Positions 37,730 to 48,263 of a stretch of 64,000 nucleotides of DNA are shown here, piece by piece (positions within the stretch are counted from its first letter, which is position 1; each line of letters begins with the position of its first letter). The translations under genes were made by a program, and so were the position numbers. The stretch is from NCBI GenBank assembly GCA_958450325.1, contig OY288257.1, positions 7,087,873 through 7,151,872 of the forward strand, read 5' to 3'. The stretch is from Agrostemma githago (Eukaryota; Streptophyta; Magnoliopsida; Caryophyllales; Caryophyllaceae). The notes below the pieces were generated by a model, which was not told the origin of the DNA, searched no databases, and worked only from the letters and a program-made list of their open reading frames with translations.

Positions 37730-40700
37730 CACTACTAGAATAGGCTCAAAAGAAATCATTAATAAGTAATCATTTAAGTATAATTAATGATCTCTTTGAT
37801 TAAAGAAATCGTTTATCTTAAATAAATGGTCTTTTAACTACTAACAAAGACATCATTTTTCGAAATATTGATTTCTAACCAAAATCAATTCAATACAAAT
37901 ACACCATTTTTCAAAAAAATCATTTCTAAACAAATCTAATTAAATACAAAGACATCATTTTTAAGTAAATGATTTCTAAATAAGCAAAGAGACCATGTTT
38001 TAAACAAATGATTTTTAATCAACTGAATAATTGTTTTTTTCTTATTTCCCACCTAATTCTTTAAACCCAAATCAAGTAGTCGTATAACCCTTGCTCCATT
38101 TTTTTACAATCCCTTCTCATTGTCAAATGTCAACCTTCTCAATTCTCAATCCCAGATCGGTGTCGCCGCAGTTCACTTTCAGTTCTTCTCTCTCCATCGT
38201 TCGACGATTCTTCGGTCACATCTTCTCTGGTAAACTACTTTTATGGCTCTTGATTTTGAAGTATTAGTATCATTCAACAATTTCTGTGTTATCGAATTCT
38301 GGTTTTTGTTGATCTTCAATTGTTTCGATTGATGTCAATTTGCTATCGATTCAGGTTGATTATCGATTTCAATCACGATTAGCAGTTGGTTATGTTATTT
38401 GACGATTTTGAATTGTAACTCTCGCTTAGCTGTGTGTTCAATCGCTTTCAATTGTAAGTCCTTGTTGAGTTAGGGTTTCGAATTACATGATTATGTTGGT
38501 TACGTTATTCAGTGGTTTTCAATTGTAGCATGCTTAGCTGCGTATTCAAGCCCTTTCTATTGTAATAGTTGAGTTAGGGTTTCGAATTAGCATATAATCT
38601 AATTACTGTACAATGTACATCTTTGCATTACGAGACATCGCCTTTTGAATTAGTATTTTATAGTGTTTATTGTGGTTGATGCAACTTGATTATCTTCACT
38701 CTTTTGCTAATCCTGTCTTGACTGAGAGTCTACGGTCTGTTGATGCATCTACTGTCTTTTCTGATAACAGTACTGTAAGTTCGACGGTTTCTGAAATTGA
38801 AGAAGCCCTTGCTGTTATGCCCCTGAATGTGCACATACCTGATGATGCCATGCTCCTGAATTGGCCCGCTCTTGGTAATTTGAAGGTAGCAACCGGAGAG
38901 TGGACAACAAAGAAGGTGTTGACTAAAAGTTACTGCGATAACCAACAAAGGTTGCTAATCGGTAGAGAGGTATCAACTTGAAAAATCAAATAATGTTAAA
39001 TGAAGAAGGGTTATAATGCAGAATAAGTGTGATAATGTGATGTCATGTGAGTTTGTAGGAGGAAGGTGTGGTTGTGAAGTGGCTTACATATCCATAATTC
39101 TAATTTATGATTCTCAACAGCTGCACTAGTAAAACTAACGCAGGAAATTAAGTACATCATCTTAGATAATGTCACATTAAACTCTACTCCATCATAACCA
39201 AAGCTAACTACCGTTACCTCTTTTTAACATCACAAATTCTCCATCATAAACTCTTGATATATCAAATAGAGACCAAGACAAACCATTTACTCCGTACTAT
39301 TATTGCTTAGCTTTGTGATTTTGTCTTGTCTACTCATATGGATGATATTTGATCCGTCACAGGTTTGTGATGTAGATACCCATCATAAGGAAGATTTTCA
39401 TAACATAAAGTGATAATTTTGTGCATTGTACTACCAATCTACTGTTATCTCTTTATTGTCTCAGATAAGTACAAAGTTGAACTCACCTTTATTGTCTCGG
39501 ATAATTTATCTCTTTATTGTTCTCATAGTTTATTGTGGTTATAATTATTTGATTTTTCAAGTTCCAAGTATTCCTTTCTATAACTCGCCTTTTCTAAGTA
39601 TGCTTTCTCATTTATACTATCCTTTCTTTTTTCTACTTTTTTGCCTTATTTCAATATTTACTCGATGCTTGCTTTGAAGTTTGCATGTGGTTAGCTGCTA
39701 ACATAATCAACTTTGAAAAAAGTACAGTGTGGATCAAGTTTGTTAGCACACTGCGGCAACAATGCATTTATTTTTGGCAAGCATTATTATATTTTGGTGA
39801 TGCAGACTGTAATTTGTAGCTGATCGTTGTTGTCTACTTTTATAATGACCATAATTGTTTTTAATATCACAGACTTTGTAATTACAGGCGTTCTCAAATT
39901 TTGATAGAAGGCATCTTAGGTTATCTTAGGTGAGGCCGTGAGGGTTATTTTTGTTGAAAGATCAGCGAAACAAACTGTCGACATTCTCAAAAGAAGAGGA
40001 AACATGTTAGTCTTTGAGAAGACAACTGAGAAAGCTGCAGTAAGTCTTCTTGAATTACGTGTTACAGAGTTGTTCTTTTTGTATTTTGATGATTTAAGTT
40101 TGCAACTTGTAGTTTACGATGTTGCATTAAGGGGGCGGAAAAACTCTATTGGTGTGGAGGGTGACTGGGTCAGCACTTGTGAGCTCTGAGAATTTTGGTA
40201 TCGTTCATAAAGAAAAAACATCTCTGTATTGATATTTTTTTCACGTCAATTTATTTATTTTTTCCGACCTAATGCAGTTTTATGATTCAATTGTTGGTCA
40301 ACATGGCACAAAGTGAATCCAAAGGGAAAAGAACAATACTCGGTAATATCCATTTTCCCTTATTTCCTATCTTTTTATCCAACCGACGTCTGTGCCTTTT
40401 CTCTTCTGTTGCTTTGTGCCAGGAACATTTCTTTCTCTGTTTTTGCATTGTTTATATATAACCGATATCAGGCTGCAATTTCTGACCTATGTCGATTATT
40501 AAAACGATACATGCCGCTTTCTTTTGCAAACCTCTGCGCAGATGTCGTGGTAGAATGCTTAGAAAGCTGATGCGATGATACCAATCCCCCTAAGATACAC
40601 AGTTTCCAACCTCAGTGCGTATAACTCGATTCCTTTTATTAATTTCTGCCTTCACCCATATCCCATAAAAAAAATGTTTTGTTCGATGTATGTGAACTTG

Positions 40701-41489
40701 TGAGAATTGAGAGAAGTCTAGTTTAGTTATGATATTATGGCAGCGAACTCATGTCAATTTATTGTTTTGTCCAAAGTGATGCAGATAGTGGTTGGTTGTC
40801 CGACGCAGATGATAACATCGCTGATATGTAGAGAAACATGGATTAGAACGTAATTGCATCAATGAAGTTGGTATTTAGATTAATTTGTATTTTTTTTTTT
40901 GGAAAACATAATTTTTTTAGCGGATATTGGTGTTATAAACTTATAATGTATTGTTGTTGTTGTTGTTGTTGTTGTTGTTTCCAATGTAATTTTCCTTCCA
41001 ATGTAAATTTGTATACATTTTGGCATTAATATATTTATGATATTTCCCTGATTTTGTGTTCACGTGTTTAATTCCGAGTCATCAAAAATATTAAAAGACA
41101 AAAAAATAAGGATATCAAAGAAATTAATTTTCTCAATTTGATGGTTACTAACCATTTAAGTGTGTTATATTGTATGGTTTATTAAGGGTACGCAAAGAAA
41201 CCATTTAAGTGTATTATATGGTTTATTAAGGGTAAGCAAAGAAACCATTTAAGTGCATTACATGATTTATTAAGTTTAGATAAGAAACCATTTATCTCTC
41301 CTAGAAGGTGTCTTTCTCATAGACCAAAGAAACCATTTATCTCTTAAAATTGGTTTCTAAAGCATAAGCAAAGAAACCATTTTTCTCATATGGTTTCTTA
41401 CCCTAAGACACCTTTGACCTGGAGATCATCTCCATAATGGTGTCTTAGGGCATTTTAAGATGGTTTCTTTGCCCTTTTTTCTAGTAGTG
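37730..41489. mobile_element. Level 4b: small non-autonomous CACTA element, 3760 bp
   Basis: Perfect inverted ends CACTACTAGAA and a TCA TSD (37727-37729 and 41490-41492). Subterminal repeats are AAATCATTT(A/T)AGTA-type on the left (37750-38030) and GAAACCATTTAAGTG-type on the right (41150-41475), unlike those of the host CACTA, so it belongs to another family. It has no transposase. The middle (about 38100-40860) looks like gene-derived exon/intron sequence, including a possible B3-domain piece; this would make it a gene-capturing ('Pack-CACTA') element. A (TTG)n run lies at 40945-40979. Confidence 0.9.
38670..38981 (+). pseudogene. Possible captured B3-domain gene fragment in the small CACTA
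   Basis: A 103-codon frame. The last third (GEWTTKKVLTKSYCDNQQRL then LIGREV) resembles the start of plant B3 DNA-binding domains, which read K-x-L-T-x-S-D-V...QRRLL. The upstream part is Ser/Thr rich and unrecognised. Upstream 38100-38240 looks like a typical plant 5' leader. Frames at 39938-40189 and 40313-40570 may be further exons of the same captured gene, but I cannot name them. Tentative. Confidence 0.35.
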
Positions 41490-42979
41490 TCAGGTGGAAG
41501 TGGGATGGTGACGGGGGCCAGCAGCCATGGTGACCATATGGAGGAGGACGTGCCTAGGACTCCTGTCGTCCTAGGTGTGGACGCTGTCCAAGAATTCGGG
41601 GCGACGGTCTACGTTTCGACGCCTGAGAAACCGTACCTATCACGGCAGAAAGAGGAGACCGCTACTTGGTGAGTTTAAGTTGTTGTAACCAGTTCTTTTC
41701 TATATTTTCATTCATTTATTATCTTCACAGTATCATAAATGACTTGTGTAGGTGGGAGGACAAGAAGTACTCTGATTATATGCGGGATTCCATTACCATG
41801 ACGTATGCGTCTACCCCAGGCCCCTACCGTAGCTGGACGGAGGTGCCACCGGAAGCTCGGGAAGCCATGTATATGCACTTCGCGGTAATTACCTCGTCTG
41901 TGTTTCTAAGGTTTTCGTTGCACGATTTATACATTCACTTGTAGCTAACGAATCTTTTTATTGACAAACAGAAGAGAGTGCGTATAGACCTGGGGTACGA
42001 CCTCAGGTCGGATTATGAGAGTCGGATTAAGAAGAAGATAACTGACATATTCCAGCGAGCTGTCCCGAGAGCCCAGAAGGCGGATTGGATTCCGCAAGAG
42101 AAGTGGGAGACATTGAAGAAGAACGCTGCCGACCCAGACTTCAAGAAGAAATCGGCGATTAAGTCGTCGAATAGGAGAGGTAGGCAAGTGGACGGGGTGG
42201 CCAAACCCACTAGCTGCCTTGGAAGTAGGAGTGCAGCAACAGCCTTCGCGCAGTTGGTAAGTGCTTATAACACAAGTAAAAATTTGAGTATAATTCAATA
42301 TATACTATTGGTAAATAAATGCTGAAAATTTTAACACTGTTATATGAAGGGCCCATCTACAACCCCGGTCCAGCTCTTGGAGAAGACAAAGAAGGGAAAG
42401 ACGGCAAGTGGATTGAACCTAGAGGACCGGAGATCGTTGTGAGTAGTAGTAATGTTTTTAAAAAATATACTAGGCATGAAAATTACGATGTGATAGTATG
42501 TGTTCTTAAAGTTATAACACTGTTTCATGTTGCTGTTTCAGGAGAGCTACGAGAAAGCGGTGGAGGAGGCACGCGCCTCTGATCAGGCACCCAACACCTT
42601 GAAGATCTTCCACGATGTGACGGGTGGCTACAACTCAAAGAAAAGGTTTTGGGGGATAGGTAACGTGGCGAAAGAGCTCTTTCGCCCATGCTTGAACCGT
42701 GGTAAGGAGGTATCTGCGGACATATACCTCCCTACCGCCACCTCGCAGGAACGCACACTTAACGATCGTATGGAAGATAAATTCCAAAGACAAGAAGAGC
42801 GCCTGAAGACATTGGAGAAGAGGTGTGAAGAGCAGGACCAGTTTATTCAGTTCATGAGGGAACGGTTCGCCATGGAGACCGAGGGATGCAGTGGAGGACC
42901 ACGCATGAGTAGGCGCGACGATGACGACAACAACGATGGTCATCCCCATGGACCAGAGCACATTGAGTCCCTTTCGTAG

Positions 42980-43307
42980 GTAGTTCAGCTCTCTTATGTT
43001 ACTTGTTTATACTTTGGTTGCATTGTGTACATATATTTTACCAACTCCTAGATAGAATTCTGAACCTAGCGCTGGTTGTCTTTGTAATATATTTTCATTT
43101 TCTATAACAGTACACTGGTTTATGTTTGTTTCGTTTTGTGGAGTTTTGTGAAGAAGATATGTACGAGAGCTTTGATTGGAGTTATTGATGAATTTTTATG
43201 TGGGATGTGCTGCTGTTGTGGTTTGTAGTAGGAGTGGGTTGTTTAATTGCAGATTGTTTTATTTCGCGCATATGGGGAGCTGAAAACAAAGAAACGATTT
43301 TTTTGTT
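42980..43307 (+). other. CACTA 3' non-coding region
   Basis: AT-rich 3' region of the TNPA-like gene. No gene seen. Leads into the right subterminal repeats. Confidence 0.6.
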
Positions 43308-43865
43308 AATAGGCTTTGCGTGGGATTAGCCGACGCAAAGTCAAACATTATGTTGACTTTGCGTCGGCTAATCCCACGCAAAACCATTGACTGAGATTTG
43401 ACTGAGGGACTTTGCGTGGGATTAGCCGACGCAAAGTCAAACATTCTGTTGACTTTGCGTCGGCTAATCCCACGCAAATCCATTGACTGAGATTTGACTG
43501 AGGGACTTTGCGTGGGATTAGCCGACGCAAAGTCACCAGAATATTTGACTTTGCGTCGGCTAATCCCACGCAAATCCATTGACTGAGATTTGACTGAGGG
43601 ACTTTGCGTGGGATTAGCTGACGCAAAGTCAAACATTCCGGTGACTTTGCGTCGGCTAATCCCACGCAAAGCCCATTGACGGGGTGTTGACCTCCATGTC
43701 TTCGTGTCGTATTAGCCGACGCAAAGTCCTTGCGTCGGATTAGCCGATGCAAAAAATAAAATTTGCGTCAAATTATAATGGCGGCCGATTGCGTCGGTTA
43801 ATCCGACGCAATCTTCAAATTGCGTTGGATATTGTCCATTTGCGTCGGATTCGTCCGACGCAATT
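43308..43865. repeat. CACTA right subterminal palindromic repeats
   Basis: Four tandem units of about 118 bp. Each pairs TTTGCGTGGGATTAGCCGACGCAAAG with its complement across a short spacer (AACATTNNGTTGACT type), separated by CCATTGACTGAGATTTGACT. More degenerate GCGTCGG copies follow to the element end. These are presumed TNPA binding sites. Confidence 0.92.
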
Positions 43866-43888
43866 CCGGCTTGATTTTTGTAGTGCAT

Positions 43889-46346
43889 GCACGTGACTAT
43901 TATAGGCACATCTATAACGACTGCAGGAAATCGAGACCCGTGTTTTCCTTTTACCTGTTCCATGTCTGACATAGAAAGCCACATAACCACCTTTAGCAGG
44001 AGCGGTATCGAATCCTATGACAAATCTAGGTAGTCTCCTAGTTTGGGTTCAAGACGGGAGGCAAGTCCATTTCCCACAATAAACACCCCTCCAATAAGAC
44101 CGACCAATCCCTACCTTAGGTGTTAGTCTGGCCATAAAAAAAAAAAAAAAAGCAAAAGGCCAAAACAAAAAGCAGGCCATTAAAAAAACTGGACACGAAA
44201 AAAAGAAATCGAAAGTCCATGAAAAAAAAGAAAGCAAAAGGCCAAAACAAAAAAGCAGGCCATCATACCCGTGACCGTAGTAAAAACGGTCAATTCAAAT
44301 AATTCAAAATTATCAAAACCCATGCCATCCAATAAGGGAGCAACAATCAAGCTGGTCAGCTAACACCACACTCAGCCTTCCCACATTACAACCCTCAAGA
44401 CCTTCTCAAGACCCAGGCCAGAGACAGCCCGGAATTTTGAGGATTCAAGCTCCATAGGATATCCCTAACCATTAGGGCCAGACATGGAAATCAGATCCCG
44501 CATTATCAAACCTACCCCGATCGAAGTTCGAGTCATTATTACTCGACTTCCCCCTTTTCTACCACATTACAATACCTTACCCTCGAAGCCTTAGCTCCAC
44601 AAAATCGAGCTCCAGATTTCGAATCATCAAAGCCACTTACTTCCTAGCACCACATTTCCAAAAAATATCTAAACCAGTTACCAACCCCAAACACGGGAAT
44701 TCAACTTGCGGTCGGCATAGAACATGCCCAAATAGTTCACACCACCCCTGGGGGCTACCCCGGAAAATGCTCACAGTCACAGGATCAACATCCTAACTAT
44801 TCTAGCCCTTTGGTCAAGACATCATTGGGAATGCACCTAGCCTACACCATTGCTTTGGCTAGTTACACACAAAGCCCTAATAAACTAGGCACCATAATAC
44901 ATTTTTCAACACTAAACTACGGCTTGGTTTGATTTCACTACACGTGAATACGTAGGCAGCCTTTCAACAGAGGCACAACCACCCACATTGACACTCATTC
45001 AAAAGCACCATCATTCCGGTCACGACACTGTCATGTTCTCAGCAGCTAGCTTTGTCGTCCTGGGGGCTTCTCTTAGGCAGAAGTTCTCCATCCACTCACA
45101 TAATCCAAAGACTTTCAAAAACTAGCCTTCTTTCTGTAGTGTGTCCTAGTACTCGGCCCAGTCGAAGACAAGAATTTGTAAGAGACTCGAGACAACACCT
45201 ACTTTGGGAACATGCCCCGAAACCAAAAAAAATTCAAAAGAACACCAGTCTACGACATTGCTACCTCAAAGCCCTGTCGTACGGAAACAATCTCACTCTG
45301 AGGATTCGACCATGTTGCCACTCGCCTAGGCTACGGAATAACGCAACTTAAGAGTCTTGTCATCTTAGGTGGCCCATCCCCTACCGAGTCACGGTCCAAC
45401 CCTTAGAGAGTCCAGTCGTGTCTGTCAACTCGTCCGGTCACGTCCAGAGTCGAGTCTGTCGGCATGTCTCTCTCTAAATTCTTATTTTAAAATTTGCAAA
45501 CTTAGCCATTTGAGAAAATCCTTTTCCTAGTCACCCCGTGAATAGGAATTTTTATCACACTTCATCTAGGCATACAGGCCTAACCAGAGGATTTTAGAAG
45601 TCCGTGTCAGAATCTGATCGGGAATTAAGTCATCCTAAGCATTCTAATTTCCAAAAAAAAATCAAAAATTTTCAGCGTTTCCAAAAATTTTCAAAAATTT
45701 TGAGCAGTTTCTTTCCAAAAATCAATCAAAAAAATCATTTTCTTCCCCAGCGTGAGTCAATGTTTTATCTGAATGTTGCATGCAAAACAGACAGGTATCC
45801 CAAGACTCCCGGATAATTCTCAAAAGAAAATTCCCAATGAAAATTCAAGCAACATTTTTACTGAAGAATCGAGATGTATCAGTAAGCGGTACATCCGCAG
45901 CCTCTAATGAAGGCTCCCGCGCTATTCCGAGGTGGGATTATCAGTAAGCGGTATACCCACAGCTTCCAATGGAGGCTCCCGCGCAATTCTAAGATGGGAT
46001 GTATCAGTAAGCGGTACACCCGCAGCTTCTAATGGAGGCTCCCGTGCTATTTCGAGGTGGGATTATCAGTAAGCGGTATACCCACAGCTTCCAATGGAGG
46101 CTCCCGCGCCATTCCAAAATGAATGTGTCTGTAAACAGACATACCCAAGACTTTTTAAGAAAAGTCCCCGCAACATTATTGACGTCTATCCAGGTATGAT
46201 TTCTATCTTATGGCTGGCGAGCCCTTCACGCAAGTCTAATGGACTCTAAACGACCCGATCGGAAGTCTGTCAGGTCTTAATCCTCGATTGGCCTGGTAGC
46301 TACTCTGACTTTCGCCTTCTCCAAGCCTCAGTCAGAGTGGGGGCTC
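43889..46346 (+). mobile_element. Level-2 internal region, 3' part
   Basis: No open reading frame of substance. A 32-bp block (AAAGCAAAAGGCCAAAACAA...) is repeated at about 44148 and 44233. A roughly 62-bp tandem array lies at 45878-46125. It ends in the polypurine tract beside the right LTR. Confidence 0.65.
45878..46125. repeat. 62-bp tandem repeat with alternating units
   Basis: Four copies of ATCAGTAAGCGGTA(CA/TA)CCC(A/G)CAGC...GGCTCCCGCGC start at about 45878, 45939, 46002 and 46064. Odd and even copies differ consistently (GTACA(T/C)CCGCAGC versus GTATACCCACAGC), so the true unit is a 125-bp dimer. Each has a small inverted pair around the GCGG/CCGC core. Confidence 0.82.
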
Positions 46347-48263
46347 TGTAGACACCCACATTTTGACCACCAGGTGTCTATAGTAGGTCCCGCCAAACAC
46401 CCGATGATGATAGGACGCAAACATGCTTTAATGACTCGGATATGGGCTCGAAATCATGGACATTTGGTTTAGGCTTATTACGGAGTACATATCTTACAAA
46501 ACCAACCTCAAATCCAGGCCCAGTGGGTCGTTTCGAGTCAAATAAGACTAATTTGGGTCGATTCCGACACCATGGGTAAAACCGTCTTTTTACGACCGAG
46601 TCAAGACCCGGTCAAAAATATTCTCGAGACACGTGAATCAGCCGTGACACCTCACACGGCTGATTCGGACTCCAATCCTACAAAAAATCAGCTTCAATAA
46701 ATATTAAACAAATCCGTTTAAGGATAGAATTCGATCTCAAGTAGGAATTCTATCCGGAAACCGAATCAGACACCGACCGAGCTCCAAATACTCGGCCAAG
46801 ACATCCCAAACTCACCCGCATCATCTCGACGCTCCCGTGCCTAAGCCACCGTCCGACGAGCTTCATACCGAGAAAGTAAAGCATATAGGTTGAGGGTGTA
46901 AATCAAACCCGATTCTTCTCCTTTCTCTCTCTCTCTCACGTTTTCTTTCTCTTTTTTTTTCGTCCGTCACTTTTGTTTACGGGTCGTCGGTCGTTTCGTA
47001 TTATTAATATGGGTCGTTCGTCACATATTTTTATTTATTTCTAATAATCGATACTAAAAAAAAACTATTTTTTATAACGTTCCTAAAATACGATACCGAT
47101 TTTCTAATCGAATATCGTATTTAACAAGAACTAAATTAAATAATTTTCGTTGATGCTAATAAAATCATTACCCATTTTTTAAAACAAAATTCGATGATTT
47201 AAACGCGGAGAGAATTAACACTTTTTTCGTTCAAAATTCTTTTTTTACTTTTCGTTCAAAACAAACTTTTTTCAAAACCTTTTCTAAAAACATTCCGACT
47301 ATTCGGTATCGATTTCATAATCGAATATCGAATACGACGAATATCGAAAATATAAATCGGGTATAAATTAATCCATATTTGTACGCGATTTATCAAAATT
47401 AATAATTTTCGAAAAGCGAATCCGAGACAGCTACCCGCGCGAGTCGCACCCCTCCCAGGCGAGTCGCGCGGGCTGCCGTAAGCCGCGACCTTTTTTTCTT
47501 TTTTTCCCGATTTTTCCAGCATCGTCTTCTCACATAAAACAAGCGCTTTTCTCGATATATTTTCAGATTTCGACAAGTATTTTTCGCGTGTCATAAATCT
47601 TTTCTAAAAATCATGCATATTATTTATTTACGTCTTTATTCAATTTATTCGATCATTACTAACTCGTTTTCTCGTGTTTTTAGCTTTTTATTTGTTTTTT
47701 ATCGTTTTATTAGACTAAAACGACTTCACATGCTAAAATAACTTTGACGTTATTAGTTTAACATGCATTAAACGACTTAGCAACCCATTTTTATTTTTCT
47801 CACATGTTTAGGAAAATAATGTTTGCATATCATTCAACCGTCGAACTAACCCGTGTACACCAAAAACGAACATCTTAGTAAAGGCCGCTAAGTGCGGGCG
47901 GGGTTGGGTGTTCTTAGTGAACTTCCCAACACGTACCCTCACCCCTTACTCAGAACCATGGTTTCCGAATGTCCGAATCCATTGGCAACGAGAGTCATTC
48001 AATACACGGTATCCGATAATGTCGGTATCGGTATCGTAATGCAAAGGGACGAGCCCAATAAACTCTGACATCGGAAATGGGCCGTATTTTGTATACGGCC
48101 CACTACGAAATAGAGTGGGCTCGAATGGTTCCGAATAACCACAAAATTTGGTGGCGACTCCTACTTCGATTTAAATTTCAATTTGACCATCTCATATGAA
48201 GATTCATTCGCCTCCCCAAATTCGCGCGTGGCCGCGTCGGGGTGGACCTATGTCATGTCCACA
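46347..48263 (+). repeat. Level-2 3' LTR
   Basis: 1917 bp, TG...CA, matching 13440-15357 almost throughout. Followed by CAATT (48264-48268), the right TSD. Confidence 0.92.

Larger units (their letters stand above)
37724..42979 (+). pseudogene. TNPA-like CACTA gene (Transposase_24 type), split by a nested CACTA
   Basis: TNPA-type proteins bind the subterminal repeats and assist the transposase. The start ATG-TCA (37724-37729) is separated from the rest by the inner CACTA; TCA is repeated as the TSD at 41490-41492, then GGTGGAAGTGGG resumes. Exons, by GT-AG fit: to 41668; 41752-41884; 41972-42256 (ADPDFKKKSAIKSSNRRG, the family hallmark); about 42350-42430; and 42542-42979. Exon 4 seems to need a frame change between TPVQLLEKTKKGK and KWIEPRGPEIV, so it may be frameshifted. 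The last exon holds ESYEKAVEEAR, TLKIFHDVTGGYNSKKRFWG and a coiled coil (MEDKFQRQEERLKTLEKRCE). Domain call is good; exon limits for exon 4 are uncertain. Confidence 0.82.
17180..43885 (+). mobile_element. Level 3: CACTA (En/Spm) DNA transposon with two transposase genes
   Basis: Left end is CACTACTAAAAACAG; the right end read on the other strand is CACTACAAAAATCAAG. A 3-bp TSD, CAT, lies at 17177-17179 and 43886-43888. Both ends carry clustered palindromic subterminal repeats built on TTGCGTCGGNTTAGCCGACGCAA. Inside, on the plus strand, lie a TNPD/tnp2-type transposase gene (33857-37209) and a TNPA-like gene (ending 42979), the usual En/Spm pair. Without its two nested inserts it is about 9.6 kb, a normal size for an autonomous element. 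Both genes appear disrupted, so this copy is probably not self-mobile. Confidence 0.94.
13440..48263 (+). mobile_element. Level 2: large non-coding LTR retrotransposon (LARD-like, probably Ty3/gypsy Tat-related)
   Basis: Two LTRs of about 1.92 kb (13440-15357 and 46347-48263) begin TGTAGACACCC and end GTCCACA. The TSD is CAATT (13435-13439 and 48264-48268). A primer-binding site follows the left LTR and a G-rich polypurine tract (CAGAGTGGGGGCTC) precedes the right one, giving plus orientation. Without the level-3 insert it is about 8.1 kb. The internal regions (15358-17179 and 43889-46346) show no gag or pol reading frame, as in large retrotransposon derivatives that depend on enzymes from relatives. 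The primer site looks like the tRNA-Arg type I associate with Ogre/Tat; lineage is inference. Confidence 0.88.

Noticed and set aside
43259..43752. Repetitive frames with PTQSPSVKSQS-type units
   Set aside because: Translations of the right subterminal repeats; both strands and several frames stay open because of the period.
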